A stretch of DNA of 64,000 nt from Pseudomonadales bacterium (GTDB lineage: Bacteria > Pseudomonadota > Gammaproteobacteria > Pseudomonadales > IMCC2047): the NCBI GenBank assembly GCA_024234615.1, contig JACKNY010000001.1, positions 1,268,501-1,332,500 of the forward strand, written 5' to 3'. The notes under the pieces were generated by a model that was given only the letters and a program-made list of their open reading frames with translations, did not search any database and was not told where the DNA came from. Shown one piece after another: positions 17,623 to 25,522 of this stretch (position 1 is the first letter of the stretch; the number at the start of each line of letters is the position of its first letter). The position numbers and the translations under genes were made by a program.

Positions 17623-18439
17623 GCCTAAGGTGGTGCGCCACCTCTTTACCTCGAAGAAGGCTAAAAAAATATTAGAAGATAACGACCTAGGTCAGTTTGA
17701 TCGTATTTGGGCTCTGCAAGCACCCTGGTTTGAAGACCCTAATGAAAGGCGCGATGGTGTCAGTGGCGTTGTTACCTGGCAACTTAAATTACCGGATGAC
17801 TCAAGTCAGCGTGTATTTATCAAACGTCAGGAAAACCATAATACTAGAACCTATCGTCACCCGTTCAGAGGTGAGCCGACCTTTTATCGCGAATTTCGGA
17901 ATCTCCAAATGCTTGAGTCTATGGGTGTTCCTGTGATTGAAGTGCTCTATTATGGTGAAGCGCTGGGAGCAGGTAAACGCCAAGCGATATTAATATCTAA
18001 AGGGCTAGATGATTATGTCTCCCTGGAGGAATGGTTTAGTCAGCCCGAAAAAATAAGTAACCAGGATTCTGTGAATGCTGTGCTCAGTGCCTTGGTGAAA
18101 GCAATTAAACCTATGCACAATAACAGAATTAAGCATGGTTGCTTGTACGGCAAACACCTCTTTGTTAAAGAATTACAGGCTCAGCAAGATGCCCCCGTCT
18201 TCGATATCAAGCTCCTGGATCTTGAAAAAGCAAAAAAAATCTGGTCTAAAAGGCTCGCGATAGAAAAGGATTTGAGTCAGTTACTGCGTCACATGCCCGG
18301 GCTTGACCCTGGCGCCTCTGAAAAATTACTGGCCTATTACTTTGCGGATTCTGATTTGACGGGCTGGCGACAACGCTTAAATCAAGCTATTCTCGCCAAG
18401 CAGGCAAAGCAACAACAAAAAGCCAAAGAGGTTGCTTGA
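17603..18439 (+). CDS. InaA/KdkA-like (lipopolysaccharide) kinase-family protein
   Basis: A 278-residue protein if started at the ATG at 17603; a TTG 36 bases upstream gives 290 but is less likely. The fold is the atypical small-kinase type seen in InaA and Kdo kinases. A nucleotide-binding Lys-like strand RVFIKRQENH is followed by FYREFRNLQMLESMGVPV (helix C and the Glu), the degenerate catalytic loop HGCLYGKHLFVKE (about 185-197) and a metal-binding IKLLDLEKAKK (the DFG equivalent). The canonical catalytic Asp of the loop is Cys here (HGC instead of HGD), as in InaA-type proteins, so activity is not assured. It overlaps the methyltransferase by 20 bases. The 4.5S RNA gene follows. Confidence 0.8.
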   Translation: MFSRNNEPKVVRHLFTSKKAKKILEDNDLGQFDRIWALQAPWFEDPNERRDGVSGVVTWQLKLPDDSSQRVFIKRQENHNTRTYRHPFRGEPTFYREFRNLQMLESMGVPVIEVLYYGEALGAGKRQAILISKGLDDYVSLEEWFSQPEKISNQDSVNAVLSALVKAIKPMHNNRIKHGCLYGKHLFVKELQAQQDAPVFDIKLLDLEKAKKIWSKRLAIEKDLSQLLRHMPGLDPGASEKLLAYYFADSDLTGWRQRLNQAILAKQAKQQQKAKEVA

Positions 18440-18481
18440 ATAGCCGCGCGCAATCGGCGACAATGCACGCCGCGTTTTTAT

Positions 18482-18593
18482 GGTAACTCTCGTTGGTTCC
18501 CCCGCAATGAAACTTTGTGAACCCCGCCAGGCCCGGAAGGGAGCAACGGCAGCAAAGAATTCATGTGCCGGGGTGTAGCTGGCGGGAGTTGCC
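18482..18593 (+). ncRNA. ffs: 4.5S RNA of the signal recognition particle
   Basis: About 112 nt that fold as the bacterial SRP RNA. The terminal stem is GGTAACTC (18482-18489) with GAGTTGCC (18586-18593, one G-U pair). Conserved pieces in order are GTTGGTTCCCCCGCAA, the GNRA-type apical region CAGGCCCGGAAGGGAGCA, and GTGCCGGGGTGTAGCTGGCG, all close to the E. coli ffs sequence. It binds Ffh to direct membrane proteins to the translocon. Ends are set by stem pairing. It lies just upstream of dnaX, as in several gammaproteobacteria. Confidence 0.95.
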
Positions 18594-18773
18594 TCCATTC
18601 TCAGGGTTCATTTGTCTGTTGGCTTAAGGCTTTATTTTCTGTCCGGTAATTTTGGTGCAGGAGGAAAGAAGCAAGTTTTGACTGGTGAACTTTGTCCCGA
18701 ACAGATAGCATAAGGGTTTCACCAAATACTTTAGAGATGCCCTTTATGAAACCCGGGTTTAATACGAATTAAT

Positions 18774-20657
18774 ATGCAGCATCAGGTACTCGCGCGTAAA
18801 TGGCGTCCCCGCACTTTTCAGCAAATGGTGGGGCAGGAGCATGTACTGAGGGCGTTAGTTAATGCGCTTGACCAGGATCGGTTGCACCATGCTTATTTGT
18901 TCACCGGTACGCGAGGAGTCGGTAAAACGACCATTGCACGTATTTTGGCCAAGTGCTTAAATTGCGAGGCCGGCGTCAGTTCTACACCCTGCAACCAATG
19001 TTCTTCCTGTACTGAAATTAATGAGGGCCGCTGTGTTGACTTGATCGAAGTGGATGCGGCTTCACGAACCAAAGTCGAGGATACGCGGGAACTGTTGGAT
19101 AACGTCCAGTATGCGCCCACCCGCTGTCGCTTTAAGATTTACCTGATCGACGAAGTCCACATGCTTTCAACTCATAGCTTCAACGCACTTTTGAAGACGT
19201 TGGAAGAACCGCCGCCACATATTAAATTTCTATTGGCAACAACGGACCCCCAAAAATTACCAGTCACGATTCTATCCCGTTGCCTACAGTTTAATCTTAA
19301 AAATTTGCCGCCAGACGCTATTGTCGGTCATCTCAAGCATGTTTTAACCGAAGAGCACATTGCGTTTGATGACCCAGCGCTTTGGCTCCTGGGTCGTGCC
19401 GCTGATGGTAGTATGCGCGATGCCTTGAGTCTGACGGATCAGGCCATCGCCTATGGCGAAAACAAGGTGCGTGAAGCGGATGTCGGCGCGATGCTTGGCA
19501 GCATAGATCGTGGTCGGGTATTTTATTTGCTCGAAGCATTGATCGCAGGCAATGCTGCTCAGTTGCTTACTCAGGTCGCTGAGTTGGCGCAGTACTCGCC
19601 AGACTATCGCGCAGTACTGGATGAGCTCATTGCTATATTACACCGAATTGCGGTGGCGCAAGCGGTGCCAGAGCTGACTGACAATAGTTTCGGTGATCTA
19701 GAGAAAATTCAAGCGTTGGCAGCACAGATTACCGCGGAAGACTTACAGCTTTATTATCAAATTGCGTTGATTGGGCGTAGAGATTTACCATTGAATTCTG
19801 ATCTGCGGGCCGGATTGGAAATGGTGCTTTTACGTATGCTTGCATTTCGTCCGGATAGCCAATCGCCGGGAGCAAAGGGGGGCACACAACCAAGTGATTC
19901 AGACCTCAACGCCGCCCCCGAATCAAAAAAAAAACTAACGACTAATAATTCTTCCAGCACAGTATCTTCTAACTCGGGATATAGTCGCCACAATTCCCCA
20001 TTGCGAAAAATTCAGGAAGAAGTGCTTGGCATAACCAGTTCGTCGGGCGCGACAGCGCAACGGCAAAGTCGACAACCTGTTCAAACTGAAACCAGCGAAC
20101 GTCCAAAACTAGATTTGGTGATTAATAATCGCGCTGAACCTGAGCCCATGGTAGCCGAGCCCCGTGTTGAGCCAAAACCAGTTGCTAGTGATTTGAAGGG
20201 CTCGGCATCAACCGCAACAGATAATGCAATATCTGAGCTTAAATCGCCGAGCAAGCTAAAACTTGCGCAGATGACAAATAATGAACTTTGGGTTAAACAG
20301 GCGCTACAACTGCCTCTCAGAGGGATGAGTAAAAACATTCTGCTGCAATGCATTTATCTGGGGCAGCAAGCATCGGCAATCCAACTTAGCATAGATCCAC
20401 AGTATTTTGATTTGCTGAACGATGCACATCAACAGCGAATCAATCAAGCATTAACAGAGTATTTTGAGCAACCCGTTCTGGCGAAAATCACGGCTGGGAC
20501 TTCGGTGTTGGAAACACCGATCGGATTTCAGCAACGCCAACAAAAGGAACGCTTGCAGCTGGCGCGGGACGCTCTAGAACAGGACCCGATAGTTCAGGCA
20601 ATGGTTCAGCAGTTTGAAGCTGTATTGGATATTGATTCGATTGAGCCAAAAGATTAA
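18774..20657 (+). CDS. dnaX: DNA polymerase III subunits tau/gamma
   Basis: 627-residue clamp-loader ATPase. Domain I has MQHQVLARKWRPRTFQQMVG, Walker A GTRGVGKTTIARIL (about 46-59), four zinc Cys in NCEAGVSSTPCNQCSSC (about 63-79), Walker B LIDEVHML and the sensor LATTDPQKLPVTILSRCLQF. Domain III ends near LLRMLAFRP (about 365). A long Ser/Pro-rich linker and the tau-specific C-terminus (DnaE and DnaB contacts) follow. Codons 385-387 form a run of ten A's (19925-19934), where slippage would give a shorter gamma form. Start is ATG 18774. The 180-base leader after 4.5S RNA contains no gene. ybaB and recR follow in the usual order. Confidence 0.96.
   Translation: MQHQVLARKWRPRTFQQMVGQEHVLRALVNALDQDRLHHAYLFTGTRGVGKTTIARILAKCLNCEAGVSSTPCNQCSSCTEINEGRCVDLIEVDAASRTKVEDTRELLDNVQYAPTRCRFKIYLIDEVHMLSTHSFNALLKTLEEPPPHIKFLLATTDPQKLPVTILSRCLQFNLKNLPPDAIVGHLKHVLTEEHIAFDDPALWLLGRAADGSMRDALSLTDQAIAYGENKVREADVGAMLGSIDRGRVFYLLEALIAGNAAQLLTQVAELAQYSPDYRAVLDELIAILHRIAVAQAVPELTDNSFGDLEKIQALAAQITAEDLQLYYQIALIGRRDLPLNSDLRAGLEMVLLRMLAFRPDSQSPGAKGGTQPSDSDLNAAPESKKKLTTNNSSSTVSSNSGYSRHNSPLRKIQEEVLGITSSSGATAQRQSRQPVQTETSERPKLDLVINNRAEPEPMVAEPRVEPKPVASDLKGSASTATDNAISELKSPSKLKLAQMTNNELWVKQALQLPLRGMSKNILLQCIYLGQQASAIQLSIDPQYFDLLNDAHQQRINQALTEYFEQPVLAKITAGTSVLETPIGFQQRQQKERLQLARDALEQDPIVQAMVQQFEAVLDIDSIEPKD
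19925..19934 (+). promoter_or_regulatory. Poly(A) slippage / frameshift site in dnaX
   Basis: Ten consecutive A's fall at the junction of domain III and the tau-specific region of dnaX. A -1 shift here reads Lys-Thr-Asn-Asp then TAA at 19943; a +1 shift meets TAA at 19936. Either product has about 387-391 residues and ends at the gamma-type boundary. Slippage to make gamma is established for E. coli (A AAA AAG) and Thermus (A-run) dnaX; its use here is inferred. Confidence 0.6.
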
Positions 20658-20724
20658 TAGCAGTGGGAATGTTTTAGCATGGAAGAGATGTTCTCAAGGC
20701 GAACGTAAACAGAGGTGATTAAAG

Positions 20725-21048
20725 ATGAAAGCAGATTTGGGTGAACTGATGAAGCAAGCGCAACAGATGCAGGAAAAAATGCAGAAGGCGCAGGAAGATT
20801 TAGCACGGGCAGAGGTGATCGGTGAAGCCGGTGCGGGCCTGGTCAAGGTCTGTATGAACGGCCGTCATGATGTAAAACGAGTGGAAATTGATCCGAGCCT
20901 GATGGGCGAGGATAAGGAAATGCTGGAAGATTTGCTAGCCGCCGCAGTTAATGACGCGGTACGCCGGGTGGAGCAGAAAAACCAAGAACAACTCGCTAGT
21001 ATGACAGCAGGAATTGACTTGCCGGGTGGCTTTAAAATACCGTTTTAA
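20725..21048 (+). CDS. ybaB: YbaB/EbfC-family nucleoid-associated protein
   Basis: 107-residue dimeric DNA-binding protein. The N-terminal coiled helix LGELMKQAQQMQEKMQKAQE and the strand signature GEAGAGLVKVCMNGRHDVKR, then the helix EDLLAAAVNDAVRRVEQKNQ, are those of YbaB; the ending LPGGFKIPF is the family hallmark. It lies between dnaX and recR, the conserved position. The ribosome site is AGAGGTGAT. The family binds DNA with little sequence preference; a recombination-related link to RecR has been proposed from gene order. Confidence 0.95.
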   Translation: MKADLGELMKQAQQMQEKMQKAQEDLARAEVIGEAGAGLVKVCMNGRHDVKRVEIDPSLMGEDKEMLEDLLAAAVNDAVRRVEQKNQEQLASMTAGIDLPGGFKIPF

Positions 21049-21103
21049 CAGATTGTTTTTTAAATTATTTATTATTTTTTATTGATGATTCAGTTGTCCT
21101 ATT

Positions 21104-21703
21104 ATGTCATTTAGCCCCCTTATCGATCAGCTCATCGACGCCCTGAGGTGTTTGCCGGGTGTTGGTCCAAAGTCTGCGCAGCGTATGGCTCTGCATCTGC
21201 TGGAAAGCAATCGTGAGGGTGGCGCTAAAATTGCGGAAACTTTGGCACAGGCTATTCGTGAGGTTAAACATTGCCAGCAATGCCGCATTCTGTGCGAAGT
21301 CGATACCTGTAAAATTTGCGCCAGTCCGAAACGTGATGTGACCTTGCTCTGTGTGGTGGAATCGCCAGCGGATGTACTGGCGATTGAACAGACCGGTCTA
21401 TATCGAGGACGATATTTTGTACTCAAAGGTCATTTATCCCCGATCGACGGCGTCGGGCCGGAGGAAATAGGCGTTGACCAACTGGTTGCTCTGGTAAACC
21501 GCTCGGCGGTGGAGGAAGTGATCATGGCGACCAATTCCACTGTTGAAGGAGAGGCGACGTCACACTATATCGCCGAACAACTAAAACCCAGCAATATTAC
21601 CATTAGCCGCATTGCCCATGGCGTCCCTCTTGGGGGGGAACTGGAGTATGTGGACGGTGGCACTCTGGCCCACGCATTTCAAGGCAGGCGGTCAATTTTT
21701 TAA
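21104..21703 (+). CDS. recR: Recombination mediator protein RecR
   Basis: 199 residues, standard length. The helix-hairpin-helix LRCLPGVGPKSAQRMALHLL (about 17-36) is followed by the C4 zinc finger CQQCRILCEVDTCKIC (about 58-73) and the TOPRIM domain with LLCVVESPADVLAIEQTGLY, VLKGHLSPIDGVGPEEIG and a C-terminal GVPLGGELEYVDGGTLAHAF. It works with RecF/RecO to load RecA at gapped DNA. It is 55 bases after ybaB, in the dnaX-ybaB-recR block. The start ATG is preceded by a weak ribosome site in an AT-rich stretch (TTATTTATTATTTTTTATTG). Confidence 0.96.
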   Translation: MSFSPLIDQLIDALRCLPGVGPKSAQRMALHLLESNREGGAKIAETLAQAIREVKHCQQCRILCEVDTCKICASPKRDVTLLCVVESPADVLAIEQTGLYRGRYFVLKGHLSPIDGVGPEEIGVDQLVALVNRSAVEEVIMATNSTVEGEATSHYIAEQLKPSNITISRIAHGVPLGGELEYVDGGTLAHAFQGRRSIF

Positions 21704-21729
21704 TGAGCTCCTGACGAGAAGAGGACTGT

Positions 21730-22881
21730 TTGAATCAATTTACGCCCGATCCCATAAATTACCAATGGGTTGACAGTGACGACCAGTTAGCCAAATTAGT
21801 TAAACGATGCCTAACGGCAGATTGGGTCGCCATCGATACCGAGTTCGTCAGAACCAATACCTATTACCCCATTATCGGTTTGATTCAGCTGGCTTTAGGC
21901 GAGGAGTTTTTCCTTATTGATCCACTTGCCATCAAGCAAACGCAGCCGCTTAAAGACCTTCTATCTCACCCTCAGGTGGTAAAGGTGATGCATGCCTGTT
22001 CGGAAGATTTGGAAGTGTTTCAGCGTTATTTGGGGATGATGCCGGAGCCTTTGTTTGATACACAAATTGCCGCCGCCGTGCTCGGTCATGGTTTGTCCGC
22101 TGGTTATAAAACCCTGGTTGAAGAAATCTACCAAGTCAGCTTACCCAAAGGTGAACAGCGTTCCGACTGGCTACAGAGACCTTTAAGTGAGTCACAAAAG
22201 GACTATGCGGTACTCGATGTGGTTTATCTGGCGGATATTTATCAACAGCAATTAGTGAGTCTTAAGCAACTGGATCGCTTAACTTGGGTTGAGCAGGACT
22301 GCCAGAATTTGTTGGCGAAGCAGCGGCAACAAACACCGCCAGAGCAACAGTATCGGCGCATCAAGGGGGCGGGCACCTTGACCGGCGAACAGCTGCAAAT
22401 ATTACAAGCTCTGGCAACCTGGCGCGAGCAGGAAGTGGAGCAGCGAAATATACCTCGGGGTTTTTTGCTTAAGGATTTGGTGATGGTGGAGTTGGCGCGA
22501 AGGCAGCCCGACTCGATGCCAGCATTAGCGGAAGTGGAGCAAATCCACCCTCGCGTATTACGTAAAGATGGCCAGCAAATACTTGATATAATCGCAGTGG
22601 CCGTCGCAAGAGGTGGTTCGTTAGAAACCCTAGATACGAGCTTGTCGCGCGAGGCAAAGTTGCAGTTAAAGCAAATGCAAGGGCTGATCGCTGCCAAAGC
22701 TAAATTACTTAATGTGCCGCCGGAACTGATGATGAGCCGCAAACTTATGGTCACCTGTTTACTGAATTATTTAGCGACGGGGAAACCTGAATTACCGGCG
22801 GGGTTAACTCCCTGGAAACGTATGCAAATAGAGACAGACTTAATGAAATTGATGGCTAGTTTTTCCGAGCAAGGTTCATGA
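21730..22881 (+). CDS. rnd: Ribonuclease D
   Basis: 383-residue 3'-to-5' exoribonuclease that trims tRNA and other RNA ends. The DEDD nuclease domain has WVAIDTEFVRTNTYYPIIGL (DXE, about 34-53), VVKVMHACSEDLEVF and the DEDDy motif DYAVLDVVYLADIY. An HRDC domain follows (EQLQILQALATWREQEVEQR to about 295) and then the second HRDC-like C-terminus. The start is a TTG at 21730 with a strong ribosome site (GAGAAGAGGAC), the only start that keeps the N-terminal strand intact. Its stop overlaps the ycgL-like start as ATGA, so the two are translationally coupled. Confidence 0.95.
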   Translation: MNQFTPDPINYQWVDSDDQLAKLVKRCLTADWVAIDTEFVRTNTYYPIIGLIQLALGEEFFLIDPLAIKQTQPLKDLLSHPQVVKVMHACSEDLEVFQRYLGMMPEPLFDTQIAAAVLGHGLSAGYKTLVEEIYQVSLPKGEQRSDWLQRPLSESQKDYAVLDVVYLADIYQQQLVSLKQLDRLTWVEQDCQNLLAKQRQQTPPEQQYRRIKGAGTLTGEQLQILQALATWREQEVEQRNIPRGFLLKDLVMVELARRQPDSMPALAEVEQIHPRVLRKDGQQILDIIAVAVARGGSLETLDTSLSREAKLQLKQMQGLIAAKAKLLNVPPELMMSRKLMVTCLLNYLATGKPELPAGLTPWKRMQIETDLMKLMASFSEQGS

Positions 22882-23162
22882 CGCTGATATGTTCAATCTA
22901 CAGAAGTCCGCGTAAGGAAGGTATGTACCTTTATGTAGACAAAGAAGTGGGTGTGGCTAAGGTACCTGAAACCCTGTTAAAAGCTTTTGGTGAACCTCAC
23001 TTGGTGATGACTTTAGCATTGAGTCCAACTCAGAAACTTGCGAGGGTTGATCGGGATGAGGTAATACGCAGCATCGCAGATAAAGGTTTTTTTCTACAGA
23101 TGCCGCCTGGCAAACAAGATAGCGCGAGTAAATTCGATGCGCCCGGACACTCCCTGAGCTGA
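22878..23162 (+). CDS. ycgL: YcgL-domain protein
   Basis: 94-residue small cytoplasmic protein. MTLICSIYRSPRKEGMYLYV at the N-terminus, FGEPHLVMTLALSPTQKLAR in the middle and GFFLQMPPG near the end are hallmarks of the YcgL family (UPF0745-like); the biochemical role is unknown. The start overlaps the rnd stop codon (ATGA). The family often sits beside rnd, suggesting a link to RNA processing, but that is context only. Confidence 0.93.
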   Translation: MTLICSIYRSPRKEGMYLYVDKEVGVAKVPETLLKAFGEPHLVMTLALSPTQKLARVDRDEVIRSIADKGFFLQMPPGKQDSASKFDAPGHSLS

Positions 23163-23169
23163 CACACTT

Positions 23170-23619
23170 ATGCCTGAGCCACGTTTTTGGGAAACTAAAT
23201 CGCTAGGGCAAATGACTGGCCCAGAATGGGAATCTCTCTGTGACGGCTGTGCGCGCTGCTGCCTGCAAAAACTGGAAGACGAAGATACTGGCGAGGTTTA
23301 TTACACCGATTTGGCCTGCCGTAACCTGGATTTGACCAGCTGCCGCTGTAAAGACTATGCGCAACGCACCCGCCAGGTATCTAATTGTATTTCTCTGGGG
23401 GTGGATAATTTGGACGCACTGCAATGGTTGCCGGATACCTGCGCCTATCGCTTAGTGGCCGAGGGAAAAAGGTTGTACGATTGGCATCCGCTGATTTCAG
23501 GTTCCGCCGCCTCAGTCGTTGACGCCGGTATTTCCATTAAAGGAAAATGTGTTACCGAAACGACTGTGCCTAGCGAACAGTGGGAAGATCATTTAATTGA
23601 TTGGGTTCAGATAGGCTAG
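23170..23619 (+). CDS. ycgN: YcgN-family cysteine-cluster protein (UPF0260)
   Basis: 149-residue protein with conserved cysteines in the order of the UPF0260/YkgJ-like zinc- or iron-binding family: CDGCARCCLQKL (about 20-31), ACRNLDLTSCRCKDY (about 50-64), RQVSNCISL (about 73) and the family end DTCAYRLVAEGKRLYDWHPLISG. Biochemical function is unknown. It follows ycgL after 8 bases and precedes the HDAC-family gene by 8, so rnd-ycgL-ycgN form a probable operon. One Cys remains in KGKCVTETTVP near the C-terminus. Confidence 0.93.
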   Translation: MPEPRFWETKSLGQMTGPEWESLCDGCARCCLQKLEDEDTGEVYYTDLACRNLDLTSCRCKDYAQRTRQVSNCISLGVDNLDALQWLPDTCAYRLVAEGKRLYDWHPLISGSAASVVDAGISIKGKCVTETTVPSEQWEDHLIDWVQIG

Positions 23620-23627
23620 GGCTGCCT

Positions 23628-24551
23628 ATGACTACCGCTTACATCAGCCATCAGGATTGTTGCTTACATGATATGGGCAGTTATCACCCTGAAAGCCCAG
23701 CCAGATTAGAGGCCATTCAGGCCCATATGGAAGCGAGCGGACTGCTGCAGCAGCTGATATCGATTAAGGCGCAACTGGCCACCACCGCACAGCTCGAGCG
23801 TGCCCATTCTGCCGCTCATGTGGCGCGTATTCGGGCCTCGGCACCGGCGCAGGGATTGGCGTCGATTGACTCGGACACCTCCGTATGCTCGCACAGCATT
23901 CGGGCTGCCGAACTTGCCGCCGGGGCAATTGTTCAGGCCGTGAATGGCGTCTGTGAAAAGCACTTTGATAATGCATTTTGCGCTGTTAGGCCGCCCGGCC
24001 ATCATGCGGAATATACCACCAGCATGGGCTTTTGCTTGTTTAACAATGTCGCGGTAGGCGTTAAACATGCTCAGGTACAGTGGGGGTTGAGGCACATTGC
24101 GGTATTAGATTTCGATGTCCACCACGGGAATGGCACGGTGGATATTTTTAAGGATGATCCTTCAGTCATGGTTTGTTCCAGCTTTCAGCACCCGTTTTAT
24201 CCCGGACGTTATGCGGATCTGCAACGGCCTAATATAGTTAACACACCACTGGCTGCCGGTACTGACGGCGAGCAATTTCGGCAGGCAATCGAGCGCGATT
24301 GGCTGCCAGCACTGGCACGACATCAGCCTGAAATGATTTTTGTCTCAGCGGGATTTGATGCGCACCGTGATGATCCGTTGGGCGGTTTGAATCTGCTGGA
24401 AGAAGATTATGCCTGGGTGACCCAACTTATTGTCAAAGCGGCGCAACAGTATGCCGGTGGCAAACTAGTGTCGATACTAGAAGGTGGCTATAACCTGCAG
24501 GCTTTAGCGCGCAGTGTGCATGTGCATGTGGCGGAATTGGTTAAAGCGTAA
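23628..24551 (+). CDS. Histone-deacetylase-family (acetylpolyamine amidohydrolase-like) zinc hydrolase
   Basis: 307 residues from the ATG at 23628; an in-frame TTG at 23601 is less likely because it lies inside ycgN. Zinc-site and catalytic motifs of the HDAC/AcuC/AphA superfamily are all present: RPPGHHAEYTTSMGFCLFNN (two catalytic His), VLDFDVHHGNGTVDIF (zinc Asp and His), SAGFDAHRDDPLGGLNL (second zinc Asp) and SILEGGYNLQAL with the catalytic region. In bacteria this family deacetylates polyamines or acetylated proteins. The substrate is not shown here. Start is 8 bases after ycgN, possibly the end of the operon. Confidence 0.92.
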   Translation: MTTAYISHQDCCLHDMGSYHPESPARLEAIQAHMEASGLLQQLISIKAQLATTAQLERAHSAAHVARIRASAPAQGLASIDSDTSVCSHSIRAAELAAGAIVQAVNGVCEKHFDNAFCAVRPPGHHAEYTTSMGFCLFNNVAVGVKHAQVQWGLRHIAVLDFDVHHGNGTVDIFKDDPSVMVCSSFQHPFYPGRYADLQRPNIVNTPLAAGTDGEQFRQAIERDWLPALARHQPEMIFVSAGFDAHRDDPLGGLNLLEEDYAWVTQLIVKAAQQYAGGKLVSILEGGYNLQALARSVHVHVAELVKA

Positions 24552-24590
24552 CGCGGGGTGAAGGGAGTTTGAGTCATCCCCTCATCCTAT

Positions 24591-24610
24591 CCTTCTCCCT
24601 CAGGAGAAGG
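24591..24610. repeat. Short hairpin CCTTCTCC-CTCA-GGAGAAGG
   Basis: A perfect 8-base stem with a four-base loop lies 40 bases after the HDAC-family gene, preceded by CCCTCATCCTAT. It may terminate transcription, but has no T-run. This wording resembles a dispersed palindromic unit of gammaproteobacterial intergenic regions, and GGAGAAGG recurs in the hairpin at 48294. Confidence 0.45.
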
Positions 24611-24688
24611 AATTCGGCCGTTGAACTTGCTTAAAGAAGCGCCATTGATGGCGCAATCTTACTCATTAAATACAGGATATTGTCGCTT

Positions 24689-25390
24689 ATGACTGAACTC
24701 AGCAGTATGGACTTGTTGTCGTTACTCTGGTTTTTTCTCTGCTGGATTGGCTATAACTACTTTTCCCGCTTTCGGGCCAAAAAAGTTGATCGTCTGCAAA
24801 ATATGCTGCAACGTTATATTGAAGAATGGATTGCCGTGTTACATAAGCGCGACGTCCGCATCGTTGATACCACTGTTATCGCGAATATGGAGCGCAATGC
24901 CAGTTTTCTCGCCTCCAGCTGTTTATTGATTATTGCCGGTTTGCTGACAGTGCTTGGTTCAACTGACCGCGCGATTAATCTGATTGCCGATCTCCCCTTT
25001 GTCACCGATATTACGCGTCAGGGTTGGGAACTCAAGTTGCTGGTGCTGTCATTCATTTTTGTTTATGCTTTTTTTACCTTTACTTGGTGTATGCGTCAGT
25101 ATGGCTTTGCTTCTGTGTTAATAGGCAATGCGCCGCTTTATAATGACCCGACGGTAACCCCGGAACAACGGGCCGTACACATCGAGACGCTTTCCCGTAT
25201 CGTGGGTTTGGCTGTATATTCTTTCAATCTAGGGTTGCGCGCTTATTATTTCAGTCTCGCGTTGTTGGTCTGGTTTATCCACCCGCTAGCCTTTGTTGTC
25301 GCCACTGCCTGGGTCGTGGGTGTTCTCTACCGACGCGAATTCCAGTCGAAAACCTTACGCACGCTGATGGCGGGACGCTCTCATGGTTAA
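24689..25390 (+). CDS. DUF599-family membrane protein
   Basis: 233 residues from the ATG at 24689 (a TTG 9 bases earlier is in frame). Four membrane segments are visible at about 8-25, 75-95, 115-138 and 185-210. The central loop carries the family words MERNASFLASSCLLIIAGLL and VYSFNLGLRAYYFSLALLVW of DUF599 inner-membrane proteins. No enzymatic motif is evident and the role is unknown. It stands between the HDAC-family gene and htpG; the sigma-32 promoter of htpG begins 18 bases after its stop. Confidence 0.85.
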   Translation: MTELSSMDLLSLLWFFLCWIGYNYFSRFRAKKVDRLQNMLQRYIEEWIAVLHKRDVRIVDTTVIANMERNASFLASSCLLIIAGLLTVLGSTDRAINLIADLPFVTDITRQGWELKLLVLSFIFVYAFFTFTWCMRQYGFASVLIGNAPLYNDPTVTPEQRAVHIETLSRIVGLAVYSFNLGLRAYYFSLALLVWFIHPLAFVVATAWVVGVLYRREFQSKTLRTLMAGRSHG

Positions 25391-25408
25391 AAGCTGTCGT
25401 TGCTGAGT

Positions 25409-25436
25409 CTTGAAAAAGTCAGTTTAGCCCCCATTT
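25409..25436 (+). promoter_or_regulatory. Sigma-32 (heat-shock) promoter of htpG
   Basis: CTTGAAA (25409-25415), a 13-base spacer, and CCCCATTT (25429-25436) match the RpoH consensus CTTGAAA-N11-16-CCCCATNT at every specified base. The promoter lies about 87 bases before htpG, the classic heat-shock target. Confidence 0.9.
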
Positions 25437-25522
25437 TCTAGCCCAGAGTTTATTCTTTGCAACGGATCCGTAGCGGGAAGTTGCAGCTTGTACCTATGCA
25501 CAAATAATGAAACAGGAGACAA

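Noticed and set aside
21061..21103. A T/A-rich stretch before recR as a possible terminator or riboswitch.
   Set aside because: No stem can be drawn and no conserved element is recognisable; ybaB-recR are normally cotranscribed.
22242..22754. 170-residue minus-strand frame over rnd.
   Set aside because: Antisense to a well-recognised ribonuclease D with all motifs; the translated sequence is Ser/Cys-rich without family resemblance.
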